Assembly (NCBI RefSeq): GCF_051014685.1 | Contig: NW_027478790.1 | Coordinates: 372,001-436,000, forward strand | DNA from: Ptiloglossa arizonensis | Lineage: Eukaryota > Arthropoda > Insecta > Hymenoptera > Colletidae | Length of the DNA stretch: 64,000 bases | Direction of reading: 5' to 3' | In this document: one piece after another, positions 1 through 12,600 of the stretch | Layout: every line of letters begins with the position of its first letter | Numbering within the stretch: the first letter of the stretch is position 1 | Notes under the pieces: model-generated | What the model was told of the DNA's origin: nothing | What the model saw: the letters and a program-made list of their open reading frames with translations, nothing else | Databases searched by the model: none | Program-made: the position numbers and the translations under genes

Positions 1-448
1 GCATCTGAAAGTAGACACTCGCCCGATTACAACGGTATGCGTAGTTCTCCCCTAGGCCGTTCTAGTCATACGTTTCGAGCATCAGAACTGCGAAAATTTC
101 GAGTTTCCCAAGCGTTTCTTACATCCAAACTGCCATATCTCGCGAACGGATTGACCGATCCGCAAAATTTCTGTTGCATCTGAAAGTAGAACCTCGCCCG
201 ATTACAACGGTATGCCCACTTTTCCCCTATGCCGTTCTAGTTATTCGTTTCGAGCATCAGAACTGCGAAAATTTTGAGTTTCTAAAGCGTTTCTTATCTC
301 CAAACTGCCATGTCTCGCGAACGGATTGGTCAATCCGCAAAATTTCTGTTGCTTGTGAAAGTAGAAACTCGCCCGATTACAACGGTATGCGTACTTCTCC
401 CCTAGGCCGTTCTAGTCATTCGTTTCGAGCATCAGAACTGCGAAAATT

Positions 449-461
449 TTGAGTTTCTCAA
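449..461. repeat. 13-bp inverted repeat TTGAG-TTT-CTCAA (example copy)
   Basis: Monomer positions 99-111 hold five-base arms around a TTT centre, immediately after the AAAATTTT tract. The arms are intact in K, M, N, Q, R, W, X and Y types. O, S, U and V types read TTTCCCAAG, which breaks one arm pair. L types read GAGGTTCTC and keep only the inner three pairs. It is the second dyad per monomer besides the one at 147-162. Confidence 0.7.
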
Positions 462-496
462 GCGTTTCTTATCTCCAAACTGCCATATCTCGCGAA

Positions 497-512
497 CGGA
501 TTGATCAATCCG
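497..512. repeat. Perfect 16-bp palindrome in the monomer (example copy)
   Basis: CGGATTGATCAATCCG reads the same on both strands. Here it lies at monomer positions 147-162. The equivalent site in most monomers is CGGATTGACCAATCCG, which keeps both 7-bp arms and mismatches only the central two bases. M, T, U and W types carry CGGATTGACCGATCCG, which breaks one arm pair. L carries GAACGATCC. The fully symmetric GATC form is seen at the 3' end of several left-zone monomers and of Q and R monomers. A dyad in every copy could be a binding site for a dimeric protein or form a cruciform; neither is shown by sequence alone. Confidence 0.8.
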
Positions 513-3500
513 CAAAATTTCTGTTGCGTCTGATAGTAGACACTCGCCCGATTACAACCGTATGCGGACTTTTCCCCTAGGCCGTTCTAGTTACTCGTTT
601 CTAGCATCAGAACTGCGAAAATTTCGTGTTTCTCAAGCGTTTCTTACATCCAAACTGCCATATCTCGCGAACGGATTGACCGATCCGCAAAATTTCTGTT
701 GCTTGTGAAAGTAGAAACTCGCTCGATTACAACGGTATGCGTACTTCTCCCCTAGGCCGTTCTAGTCATTCGTTTCGAGCATCAGAACTGCGAAAATTTT
801 GAGTTTCTCAAGCGTTTCTTATCTCCAAACTGCCATATCTCGCGAACGGATTGATCAATCCGCAAAATTTCTGTTGCGTCTGGAAGTAGACACTCGCCCG
901 ATTACAACCGTATGCGGACTTTTCCCCTAGGCCGTTCTAGTTACTCGTTTCTAGCATCAGAACTGCGAAAATTTCGAGTTTCTCAAGCGTTTCTTACATC
1001 CAAACTGCCATATCTCGCGAACGGATTGACCGATCCGCAAAATTTCTGTTGCATCTGAAAGTAGAAACTCGCCCGATTACAACGGTATGCCCACTTTTCC
1101 CCTAGGCCGTTCTAGTTATTCGTTTCAAGCATCAGAACTGCGCAAATTTTGAGTTTATCAAGCGTTTGTTACCTTCAAACCGCCATATCTCGCGAACGGA
1201 ACGATCAATCCGCAAAATTTCAGCTGCATCTGAAAGTAGACACTCGCCCGATTACAACGGTATGCGTATTTCTCCCCTAGGCCGTTCTAGTCATACGTTT
1301 CGAGCATCAGAACTGCGAAAATTTCGAGTTTCCCAAGCGTTTCTTACATCCAAACTGCCATATCTCGCGAACGGATTGACCGATCCGCAAAATTTCTGTT
1401 GCATCTGAAAGTAGAACCTCGCCCGATTACAACGGTATGCCCACTTTTCCCCTATGCCGTTCTAGTTATTCGCTTCGACCATCAGAACGGCGAAAATTTT
1501 GAGTTTCCCAAGCGTTTCTTACCTCCAAACTGCCATATCTCGCGAACGGATTGACCAATCCGCAAAATTTCTGTTGCATCTGAAAGTAGAAACTCGCCCG
1601 ATTACAAAGGTATGCGCACTTTTCCCCTAGGCGGTTCTAGTTACTCGTTTCTAGCATCAGAACTGCGAAAATTTTGAGTTTCTCAAGCGTTTCTTACCTC
1701 CAAACTGCCATATCTCGCGAACGGATTGACCAATCCGCAAAATTTCGGTTGCATCTGAAAGTAGAGACTCGCCCGATTACAACGGTATGTGTAGTTTTCC
1801 CCTAGGCCGTTCCAGTTATTCGTTTCGAGCATCAGAACTGCGAAAATTTCGAGGTTCTCAAGCGTTTCTTGCATCCAAACTGCCATATCTCGCGTACGGA
1901 TTGAACGATCCGCAAAATTTCTGTTGCGTCTGAAAGTAGAAACTCGCCCGATTACAACGGTTTGCGCACTTTTCCCCTAGGCGGTTCTAGTTATTCGTTT
2001 CAAGCATCAGAACTGCGCAAATTTTGAGTTTCTCAAGCGTTTCTTACCTTCAAACTGCCATATCTCGCGAACAGATTGACCGATCCGCAAAATTTCTGTT
2101 GCATCTGAAAGTAGACACTCGCCCGATTACAACGGTATGCGCACTTTTTCCCTAGGCCGTTCTAGTTATTCGCTTCGACCATCAGAACGGCGAAAATTTT
2201 GAGTTTCCCAAGCGTTTCTTACCTCCAAACTGCCATATCTCGCGAACGGATTGACCAATCCGCAAAATTTCTGTTGCATCTGAAAGTAGAAACTCGCCCG
2301 ATTACAAAGGTATGCGCACTTTTCCCCTAGGCGGTTCTAGTTACTCGTTTCTAGCATCAGAACTGCGAAAATTTTGAGTTTCTCAAGCGTTTCTTACCTC
2401 CAAACTGCCATATCTCGCGAACGGATTGACCAATCCGCAAAATTTCGGTTGCATCTGAAAGTAGAGACTCGCCCGATTACAACGGTATGTGTAGTTTTCC
2501 CCTAGGCCGTTCCAGTTATTCGTTTCGAGCATCAGAACTGCGAAAATTTCGAGGTTCTCAAGCGTTTCTTGCATCCAAACTGCCATATCTCGCGAACGGA
2601 TTGAACGATCCGCAAAATTTCTGTTGCGTCTGAAAGTAGAAACTCGCCCGATTAAAACGGTATGCGAACTTTTTCCCTAGGCCGTTCTAGTTATTCGCTT
2701 CGACCATCAGAACGGCGAAAATTTTGAGTTTCCCAAGCGTTTCTTACCTCCAAACTGCCATATCTCGCGAACGGATTGACCAATCCGCAAAATTTCTGTT
2801 GCATCTGAAAGTAGAAACTCGCCCGATTACAAAGGTATGCGCACTTTTTCCCTAGGCCGTTCTAGTTATTCGCTTCGACCATCAGAACGGCGAAAATTTT
2901 GAGTTTCCCAAGCGTTTCTTACCTCCAAACTGCCATATCTCGCGAACGGATTGACCAATCCGCAAAATTTCTGTTGCATCTGAAAGTAGAAACTCGCCCG
3001 ATTACAAAGGTATGCGCACTTTTCCCCTAGGCGGTTCTAGTTACTCGTTTCTAGCATCAGAACTGCGAAAATTTTGAGTTTCTCAAGCGTTTCTTACCTC
3101 CAAACTGCCATATCTCGCGAACGGATTGACCAATCCGCAAAATTTCGGTTGCATCTGAAAGTAGAGACTCGCCCGATTACAACGGTATGTGTAGTTTTCC
3201 CCTAGGCCGTTCCAGTTATTCGTTTCGAGCATCAGAACTGCGAAAATTTCGAGGTTCTCAAGCGTTTCTTGCATCCAAACTGCCATATCTCGCGAACGGA
3301 TTGAACGATCCGCAAAATTTCTGTTGCGTCTGAAAGTAGAAACTCGCCCGATTACAACGGTTTGCGCACTTTTCCCCTAGGCGGTTCTAGTTATTCGTTT
3401 CAAGCATCAGAACTGCGCAAATTTTGAGTTTCTCAAGCGTGTCTTACCTTCAAACTGCCATATCTCGCGAACGGATTGACCGATCCGCAAAATTTCTGTT

Positions 3501-5075
3501 GCATCTGAAAGTAGACACTCGCCCGATTACAACGGTATGCGAACTTCTCCCCTAGGCCGTTCTAGTCATTCGTTTCGAGCATCAGAACTGCGAAAATTTT
3601 GAGTTTCTCAAGCGTTTCTTACCTCCAAACTGCCATATCTCGCGAACGGATTGACCAATCCGCAAAATTTCTCTTGCTTCTGAAAGTAGAAACTCGCCCG
3701 ATGACAACGGTATGCGCACTTTGTCCCTAGGCCGTTCTAGTTATTCGCTTCGACCATCAGAACGGCGAAAATTTTGAGTTTCCCAAGCGTTTCTTACCTC
3801 CAAACTGCCATATCTCGCGAACGGATTGACCAATCCGCAAAATTTCTGTTGCATCTGAAAGTAGAAACTCGCCCGATTACAAAGGTATGCGCACTTTTCC
3901 CCTAGGCGGTTCTAGTTACTCGTTTCTAGCATCAGAACTGCGCAAATTTTGAGTTTCTCAAGCGTTTCTTACCTTCAAACTGCCATATCTCGCGAACGGA
4001 TTGACCGATCCGCAAAATTTCTGTTGCATCTGAAAGTAGACACTCGCCCGATTACAACGGTATGCGAACTTCTCCCCTAGGCCGTTCTAGTCATTCGTTT
4101 CGAGCATCAGAACTGCGAAAATTTTGAGTTTCTCAAGCGTTTCTTACCTCCAAACTGCCATATCTCGCGAACGGATTGACCAATCCGCAAAATTTCGGTT
4201 GCATCTGAAAGTAGAGACTCGCCCGATTACAACGGTATGTGTAGTTTTCCCCTAGGCCGTTCCAGTTATTCGTTTCGAGCATCAGAACTGCGAAAATTTC
4301 GAGGTTCTCAAGCGTTTCTTGCATCCAAACTGCCATATCTCGCGTACGGATTGAACGATCCGCAAAACTTCTGTTGCGTCTGAAAGTAGAAACTCGCCCG
4401 ATTACAACGGTTTGCGCACTTTTCCCCTAGGCGGTTCTAGTTATTCGTTTCAAGCATCAGAACTGCGCAAATTTTGAGTTTCTCAAGCGTTTCTTACCTT
4501 CAAACTGCCATATCTCGCGAACAGATTGACCGATCCGCAAAATTTCTGTTGCATCTGAAAGTAGACACTCGCCCGATTACAACGGTATGCGCACTTTTTC
4601 CCTAGGCCGTTCTAGTTATTCGCTTCGACCATCAGAACGGCGAAAATTTTGAGTTTCCCAAGCGTTTCTTTCCTCCAAACTGCCATATCTCGCGAACGGA
4701 TTGACCAATCCGCAAAATTTCTGTTGCATCTGAAAGTAGAAACTCGCCCGATTACAAAGGTATGCGCACTTTTCCCCTAGGCGGTTCTAGTTACTCGTTT
4801 CTAGCATCAGAACTGCGAAAATTTTGAGTTTCTCAAGCGTTTCTTACCTCCAAACTGCCATATCTCGCGAACGGATTGACCAATCCGCAAAATTTCGGTT
4901 GCATCTGAAAGTAGAGACTCGCCCGATTACAAAGGTATGCGCACTTTTCCCCTAGGCGGTTCTAGTTACTCGTTTCTAGCATCAGAACTGCGCAAATTTT
5001 GAGTTTCTCAAGCGTTTCTTACCTCCAAACTGCCATATCTCGCGAACGGATTGACCAATCCGCAAAATTTCTGTT

Positions 5076-7875
5076 GCATCTGAAAGTAGAAACTCGCCCG
5101 ATTACAAAGGTATGCGCACTTTTCCCCTAGGCCGTTCCAGTTATTCGTTTCGAGCATCAGAACTGCGAAAATTTCGAGGTTCTCAAGCGTTTCTTGCATC
5201 CAAACTGCCATATCTCGCGAACGGATTGAACGATCCGCAAAATTTCTGTTGCGTCTGAAAGTAGAAACTCGCCCGATTACAACGGTTTGCGCACTTTTCC
5301 CCTAGGCGGTTCTAGTTATTCGTTTCAAGCATCAGAACTGCGCAAATTTTGAGTTTCTCAAGCGTGTCTTACCTTCAAACTGCCATATCTCGCGAACGGA
5401 TTGACCGATCCGCAAAATTTCTGTTGCATCTGAAAGTAGACACTCGCCCGATTACAACGGAATGCGAACTTCTCCCCTAGGCCGTTCTACTCATTCGTTT
5501 CGAGCATCAGAACTGCGAAAATTTTGAGTTTCTCAAGCGTTTCTTACCTCCAAACTGCCATATCTCGCGAACGGATTGACCAATCCGCAAAATTTCTGTT
5601 GCTTCTGAAAGTAGAAACTCGCCCGATTACAACGGTATGCGCACTTTTTCCCTAGGCCGTTCTAGTTATTCGCTTCGACCATCAGAACGGCGAAAATTTT
5701 GAGTTTCCCAAGCGTTTCTTACCTCCAAACTGCCATATCTCGCGAACGGATTGACCAATCCGCAAAATTTCTGTTGCATCTGAAAGTAGAAACTCGCCCG
5801 ATTACAAAGGTATGCGCACTTTTCCCCTAGGCGGTTCTAGTTACTCGTTTCGAGCATCAGAACTGCGAAAATTTTGAGTTTCCCAAGCGTTTCTTAGTTC
5901 CAAACTGCCATATCTCGCGAACGGATTGACCAATCCGCAAAATTTCTGTTGCATCTGAAAGTAGAAACTCGCCCGATTACAAAGGTATGCGCACTTTTCC
6001 CCTAGGCGGTTCTAGTTACTCGTTTCTAGCATCAGAACTGCGCAAATTTTGAGTTTCTCAAGCGTTTCTTACCTCCAAACTGCCATATCTCGCGAACGGA
6101 TTGACCAATCCGCAAAATTTCGGTTGCATCTGAAAGTAGAGACTCGCCCGATTACAACGGTATGTGTAGTTTTCCCCTAGGCCGTTCCAGTTATTCGTTT
6201 CGAGCATCAGAACTGCGAAAATTTCGAGGTTCTCAAGCGTTTCTTGCATCCAAACTGCCATATCTCGCGTACGGATTGAACGATCCGCAAAATTTCTGTT
6301 GCGTCTGAAAGTAGAAACTCGCCCGATTACAACGGTTTGCGCACTTTTCCCCTAGGCGGTTCTAGTTATTCGTTTCAAGCATCAGAACTGCGCAAATTTT
6401 GAGTTTCTCAAGCGTTTCTTACCTCCAAACTGCCATATCTCGCGAACGGATTGACCAATCCGCAAAATTTCTGTTGCATCTGAAAGTAGAAACTCGCCCG
6501 ATTACAAAGGTATGCGCACTTTTCCCCTAGGCCGTTCTAGTTATTCGTTTCGAGCATCAGAACTGCGAAAATTTCGAGGTTCTCAAGCGTTTCTTGCATC
6601 CAAACTGCCATATCTCGCGAACGGATTGAACGATCCGCAAAATTTCTGTTGCGTCTGAAAGTAGAAACTCGCCCGATTACAACGGTTTGCGCACTTTTCC
6701 CCTAGGCGGTTCTAGTTATTCGTTTCAAGCATCAGAACTGCGCAAATTTTGAGTTTCTCAAGCGTGTCTTACCTTCAAACTGCCATATCTCGCGAACGGA
6801 TTGACCGATCCGCAAAATTTCTGTTGCATCTGAAAGTAGACACTCGCCCGATTACAACGGTATGCGAACTTCTCCCCTAGGCCGTTCTACTCATTCGTTT
6901 CGAGCATCAGAACTGCGAAAATTTTGAGTTTCTCAAGCGTTTCTTACCTCCAAACTGCCATATCTCGCGAACGGATTGACCAATCCGCAAAATTTCTGTT
7001 GCTTCTGAAAGTAGAAACTCGCCCGATTACAACGGTATGCGCACTTTTTCCCTAGGCCGTTCTAGTTATTCGCTTCGACCATCAGAACGGCGAAAATTTT
7101 GAGTTTCCCAAGCGTTTCTTACCTCCAAACTGCCATATCTCGCGAACGGATTGACCAATCGGCAAAATTTCTGTTGCATCTGAAAGTAGAAACTCGCCCG
7201 ATTACAGAGGTATGCGCACTTTTCCCCTAGGCCGTTCCAGTTATTCGTTTCGAGCATCAGAACTGCGAAAATTTCGAGGTTCTCAAGCGTTTCTTGCATC
7301 CAAACTGCCATATCTCGCGAACGGATTGAACGATCCGCAAAATTTCTGTTGCGTCTGAAAGTAGAAACTCGCCCGATTACAACGGTTTGCGCACTTTTCC
7401 CCTAGGCGGTTCTAGTTATTCGTTTCAAGCATCAGAACTGCGCAAATTTTGAGTTTCTCAAGCGTGTCTTACCTTCAAACTGCCATATCTCGCGAACGGA
7501 TTGACCGATCCGCAAAATTTCTGTTGCATCTGAAAGTAGACACTCGCCCGATTACAACGGTATGCGAACTTCTCCCCTAGGCCGTTCTAGTCATTCGTTT
7601 CGAGCATCAGAACTGCGAAAATTTTGAGTTTCTCAAGCGTTTCTTACCTCCAAACTGCCATATCTCGCGAACGGATTGACCAATCCGCAAAATTTCTGTT
7701 GCTTCTGAAAGTAGAAACTCGCCCGATTACAACGGTATGCGCACTTTTTCCCTAGGCCGTTCTAGTTATTCGCTTCGACCATCAGAACGGCGAAAATTTT
7801 GAGTTTCCCAAGCGTTTCTTACCTCCAAACTGCCATATCTCGCGAACGGATTGACCAATCCGCAAAATTTCTGTT
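5076..7875. repeat. Two related 1400-bp (8-monomer) blocks
   Basis: The blocks starting at 5076 and 6476 share the order KL-M-N-O. The N monomers at 5426 and 6826 both carry a private TTCTACTCATTC (C in place of the usual G after TTCTA), while the next N at 7526 has the usual base. The shared private base exactly eight units apart indicates a recent 1400-bp duplication. The copies have since diverged at the third and later monomers, where 5776-6300 contains K-K-L-type units and the second copy has a KL hybrid at 7176. Confidence 0.65.
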
Positions 7876-8575
7876 GCATCTGAAAGTAGAAACTCGCCCG
7901 ATTACAAAGGTATGCGCACTTTTCCCCTAGGCGGTTCTAGTTACTCGTTTCGAGCATCAGAACTGCGAAAATTTTGAGTTTCTCAAGCGTTTCTTACCTC
8001 CAAACTGCCATATCTCGCGAACGGATTGACCAATCCGCAAAATTTCGGTTGCATCTGAAAGTAGAGACTCGCCCGATTACAACGGTATGTGTAGTTTTCC
8101 CCTATGCCGTTCCAGTTATTCGTTTCGAGCATCAGAACTGCGAAAATTTCGAGGTTCTCAAGCGTTTCTTGCATCCAAACTGCCATATCTCGCGTACGGA
8201 TTGAACGATCCGCAAAATTTCTGTTGCGTCTGAAAGTAGAAACTCGCCCGATTACAACGGTTTGCGCACTTTTCCCCTAGGCGGTTCTAGTTATTCGTTT
8301 CAAGCATCAGAACTGCGCAAATTTTGAGTTTCTCAAGCGTTTCTTACCTTCAAACTGCCATATCTCGCGAACAGATTGACCGATCCGCAAAATTTCTGTT
8401 GCATCTGAAAGTAGACACTCGCCCGATTACAACGGTATGCGAACTTCTCCCCTAGGCCGTTCTAGTCATTCGTTTCGAGCATCAGAACTGCGAAAATTTT
8501 GAGTTTCTCAAGCGTTTCTTACCTCCAAACTGCCATATCTCGCGAACGGATTGACCAATCCGCAAAATTTCTGTT

Positions 8576-9450
8576 GCTTCTGAAAGTAGAAACTCGCCCG
8601 ATTACAACGGTATGCGCACTTTTTCCCTAGGCCGTTCTAGTTATTCGCTTCGACCATCAGAACGGCGAAAATTTTGAGTTTCCCAAGCGTTTCTTACCTC
8701 CAAACTGCCATATCTCGCGAACGGATTCACCAATCCGCAAAATTTCTGTTGCATCTGAAAGTAGAAACTCGCCCGATTACAAAGGTATGCGCACTTTTCC
8801 CCTAGGCGGTTCTAGTTACTCGTTTCTAGCATCAGAACTGCGCAAATTTTGAGTTTCTCAAGCGTTTCTTATCTTCAAACTGCCATATCTCGCGAACGGA
8901 TTGACCGATCCGCAAAATTTCTGTTGCATCTGAAAGTAGACACTCGCCCGATTACAACGGTATGCGCACTTTTTCCCTAGGCCGTTCTAGTTATTCGCTT
9001 CGACCATCAGAACGGCGTAAATTTTGAGTTTCCCAAGCGTTTCTTACCTCCAAACTGCCATATCTCGCGAACGGATTGACCAATCCGCAAAATTTCTGTT
9101 GCATCTGAAAGTAGAAACTCGCCCGATTACAAAGGTATGCGCACTTTTCCCCTAGGCGGTTCTAATTACTCGTTTCTAGCATCAGAACTGCGAAAATTTT
9201 GAGTTTCTCAAGCGTTTCTTACCTCCAAACTGCCATATCTCGCGAACGGATTGACCAATCCGCAAAATTTCGGTTGCATCTGAAAGTAGAGACTCGCCCG
9301 ATTACAACGGTATGTGTAGTTTTCCCCTAGGCCGTTCCAGTTATTCGTTTCGAGCATCAGAACTGCGAAAATTTCGAGGTTCTCAAGCGTTTCTTGCATC
9401 CAAACTGCCATATCTCGCGTACGGATAGAACGATCCGCAAAATTTCTGTT
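8576..9450. repeat. Marker block O-KM-NO-K-L (copy 1 of 5)
   Basis: This five-monomer signature is an O with GGATTCACC in place of GGATTGACC, then a K/M hybrid with CTTATCTTC, then an N/O hybrid with CGGCGTAAATTTT, then a K with TTCTAATTACT, then L. The same run starts again at 12076, 17326, 21351 and 29576. Offsets from this copy are 3500, 8750, 12775 and 21000 bp, all whole numbers of monomers. The copies are related by descent, not by parallel mutation, since four independent private variants travel together. Confidence 0.8.
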
Positions 9451-12425
9451 GCGTCTGAAAGTAGAAACTCGCCCGATTACAACGGTTTGCGCACTTTTCC
9501 CCTAGGCGGTTCTAGTTATTCGTTTCAAGCATCAGAACTGCGCAAATTTTGAGTTTCTCAAGCGTTTCTTACCTTCAAACTGCCATATCTCGCGAACGGA
9601 TTGACCGATCCGCAAAATTTCTGTTGCATCTGAAAGTAGACACTCGTCCGATTACAACAGTATGCGAACTTCTCCCCTAGGCCGTTCTAGTCATTCGTTT
9701 CGAGCATCAGAACTGCGAAAATTTTGAGTTTCTCAAGCGTTTCTTACCTCCAAACTGCCATATCTCGCGAACGGATTGACCAATCCATAAAATTTCTGTT
9801 GCTTCTGAAAGTTGAAACTCGCCCGATTACAACGGTATGCGCACTTTTTCCCTAGGCCGTTCTAGTTATTCGCTTCGACCATCAGAACGGCGAAAATTTT
9901 GAGTTTCCCAAGCGTTTCTTACCTCCAAACTGCCATATCTCGCGAACGGATTGACCAATCCGCAAAATTTCTGTTGCATCTGAAAGTAGAAACTCGCCCG
10001 ATTACAAAGGTATGCGCACTTTTCCCCTAGGCCGTTCCAGTTATTCGTTTCGAGCATCAGAACTGCGAAAATTTCGAGGTTCTCAAGCGTTTCTTGCATC
10101 CAAACTGCCATATCTCGCGAACGGATTGAACGATCCGCAAAATTTCTGTTGCGTCTGAAAGTAGAAACTCGCCCGATTACAACGGTTTGCGCACTTTTCC
10201 CCTAGGCGGTTCTAGTTATTCGTTTCAAGCATCAGAACTGCGCAAATTTTGAGTTTCTCAAGCGTGTCTTACCTTCAAACTGCCATATCTCGCGAACGGA
10301 TTGACCGATCCGCAAAATTTCTGTTGCATCTGAAAGTAGACACTCGCCCGATTACAACGGTATGCGAACTTCTCCCCTAGGCCGTTCTAGTCATTCGTTT
10401 CGAGCATCAGAACTGCGAAAATTTTGAGTTTCTCAAGCGTTTCTTACCTCCAAACTGCCATATCTCGCGAACGGATTGACCAATCCGCAAAATTTCTGTT
10501 GCTTCTGAAAGTAGAAACTCGCCCGATTACAACGGTATGCGCACTATTTCCCTAGGCCGTTCTAGTTATTCGCTTCGACCATCAGAACGGCGAAAATTTT
10601 GAGTTTCCCAAGCGTTTCTTACCTCCAAACTGCCATATCTCGCGAACGGATTGACCAATCCGCAAAATTTCTGTTGCATCTGAAAGTAGAAACTCGCCCG
10701 ATTACAAAGGTATGCGCACTTTTCCCCTAGGCGGTTCTAGTTACTCGTTTCGAGCATCAGAACTGCGAAAATTTTGAGTTTCTCAAGCGTTTCTTACCTC
10801 CAAACTGCCATATCTCGCGAACGGATTGACCAATCCGCAAAATTTCGGTTGCATCTGAAAGTAGAGACTCGCCCGATTACAACGGTATGTGTAGTTTTCC
10901 CCTAGGCCGTTCCAGTTATTCGTTTCGAGCATCAGAACTGCGAAAATTTCGAGGTTCTCAAGCGTTTCTTGCATCCAAACTGCCATATCTCGCGTACGGA
11001 TAGAACGATCCGCAAAATTTCTGTTGCGTCTGAAAGTAGAAACTCGCCCGATTACAACGGTTTGCGCACTTTTCCCCTAGGCGGTTCTAGTTATTCGTTT
11101 CAAGCATCAGAACTGCGCAAATTTTGAGTTTCTCAAGCGTTTCTTACCTTCAAACTGCCATATCTCGCGAACGGATTGACCGATCCGCAAAATTTCTGTT
11201 GCATCTGAAAGTAGACACTCGTCCGATTACAACAGTATGCGAACTTCTCCCCTAGGCCGTTCTAGTCATTCGTTTCGAGCATCAGAACTGCGAAAATTTT
11301 GAGTTTCTCAAGCGTTTCTTACCTCCAAACTGCCATATCTCGCGAACGGATTGACCAATCCATAAAATTTCTGTTGCTTCTGAAAGTTGAAACTCGCCCG
11401 ATTACAACGGTATGCGCACTTTTTCCCTAGGCCGTTCTAGTTATTCGCTTCGACCATCAGAACGGCGAAAATTTTGAGTTTCCCAAGCGTTTCTTACCTC
11501 CAAACTGCCATATCTCGCGAACGGATTGACCAATCCGCAAAATTTCGGTTGCATCTGAAAGTAGAGACTCGCCCGATTACAACGGTATGTGTAGTTTTCC
11601 CCTAGGCCGTTCCAGTTATTCGTTTCGAGCATCAGAACTGCGAAAATTTCGAGGTTCTCAAGCGTTTCTTGCATCCAAACTGCCATATCTCGCGTACGGA
11701 TTGAACGATCCGCAAAATTTCTGTTGCGTCTGAAAGTAGAAACTCGCCCGATTACAACGGTTTGCGCACTTTTCCCCTAGGCGGTTCTAGTTATTCGTTT
11801 CAAGCATCAGAACTGCGCAAATTTTGAGTTTCTCAAGCGTTTCTTACCTTCAAACTGCCATATCTCGCGAACAGATTGACCGATCCGCAAAATTTCTGTT
11901 GCATCTGAAAGTAGACACTCGCCCGATTGCAACGGTATGCGAACTTCTCCCCTAGGCCGTTCTAGTCATTCGTTTCGAGCATCAGAACTGCGAAAATTTT
12001 GAGTTTCTCAAGCGTTTCTTACCTCCAAACTGCCATATCTCGCGAACGGATTGACCAATCCGCAAAATTTCTGTTGCTTCTGAAAGTAGAAACTCGCCCG
12101 ATTACAACGGTATGCGCACTTTTTCCCTAGGCCGTTCTAGTTATTCGCTTCGACCATCAGAACGGCGAAAATTTTGAGTTTCCCAAGCGTTTCTTACCTC
12201 CAAACTGCCATATCTCGCGAACGGATTCACCAATCCGCAAAATTTCTGTTGCATCTGAAAGTAGAAACTCGCCCGATTACAAAGGTATGCGCACTTTTCC
12301 CCTAGGCGGTTCTAGTTACTCGTTTCTAGCATCAGAACTGCGCAAATTTTGAGTTTCTCAAGCGTTTCTTATCTTCAAACTGCCATATCTCGCGAACGGA
12401 TTGACCGATCCGCAAAATTTCTGTT

Positions 12426-12600
12426 GCAGCTGAAAGTAGAAACTCGCCCGATTACAACGGTATCCCCACTTTTCCCCTAGGCCGATCTAGTTATTCGCTT
12501 CGACCATCAGAACGGCGTAAATTTTGAGTTTCCCAAGCGTTTCTTACCTCCAAACTGCCATATCTCGCGAACGGATTGACCAATCCGCAAAATTTCTGTT
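12426..12600. repeat. Chimeric monomer with V-like front and O-like back
   Basis: In the marker block this position is an N/O hybrid, but here the front half reads GCAGCTGAAAG followed by GTATCCCCAC and GGCCGATCTAG. CCCAC resembles the V type of the right half and of the left-edge monomers. The back half returns to CGCTTCGACC and CGGCGTAAATTTT as in the other copies. It looks like a short gene-conversion tract from a V-like donor; the donor is inferred. Confidence 0.6.

Larger units (their letters stand above)
351..1050. repeat. Two tandem copies of a 350-bp dimer unit
   Basis: Monomers at 351 and 526 are repeated at 701 and 876 with only a few substitutions. The first member of each pair begins GCTTGTGAAAG and contains GCGTACTTCTCC. 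The second begins GCGTCTG and contains CAACCGTATGCGGAC. Differences include CGCCCG versus CGCTCG in the first member and CTGATAG versus CTGGAAG in the second. Outside this pair the GCTTGTG start is not used. Confidence 0.85.
1..1575. repeat. Divergent left zone of the satellite array (9 monomers)
   Basis: These nine monomers do not follow the K-L-M-N-O order seen to their right and carry variants rare elsewhere: GCTTGTGAAAG starts at 351 and 701, CAACCGTATGCGGAC at 526 and 876, and GTAGAACCTCG with CCTATGCC at 176 and 1401. Several resemble right-half types: TATGCCCAC at 176, 1051 and 1401 is the V signature, and the monomers at 1 and 1226 resemble X. The zone has its own duplications. Monomers 1-350 and 1226-1575 are paired 1225 bp (seven units) apart, and 351-1050 is a doubled two-monomer unit. 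The last monomer (1401) switches to the O-type block CGCTTCGACCATCAGAACGG in its middle, so it looks like a recombination product at the edge of the next domain. Confidence 0.85.

Noticed and set aside
21..37. CENP-B box-like sequence in the monomer (CCCGATTACAACGGT against CCCGNNTNNNNCGAA)
   Set aside because: It matches seven of nine core positions but lacks the terminal AA. A rough estimate gives about 0.4 such matches per 175-bp unit by chance on two strands, so it is not evidence. U and one N lineage also break it (CCCTATT, GTCCG).
138..147. TCTCGCGA resembling the TCTCGCGAGA motif bound by BANP in mammals
   Set aside because: Only eight of ten bases match, the organism is unknown, and no promoter or gene is nearby.
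93..170. A-tract phasing (AAAATTTT at 93 and AAAATTT at 164) as a DNA-bending signal
   Set aside because: The spacings of 71 and 104 bp are near whole helical turns, but two tracts per unit are too few to claim phased curvature from sequence alone.
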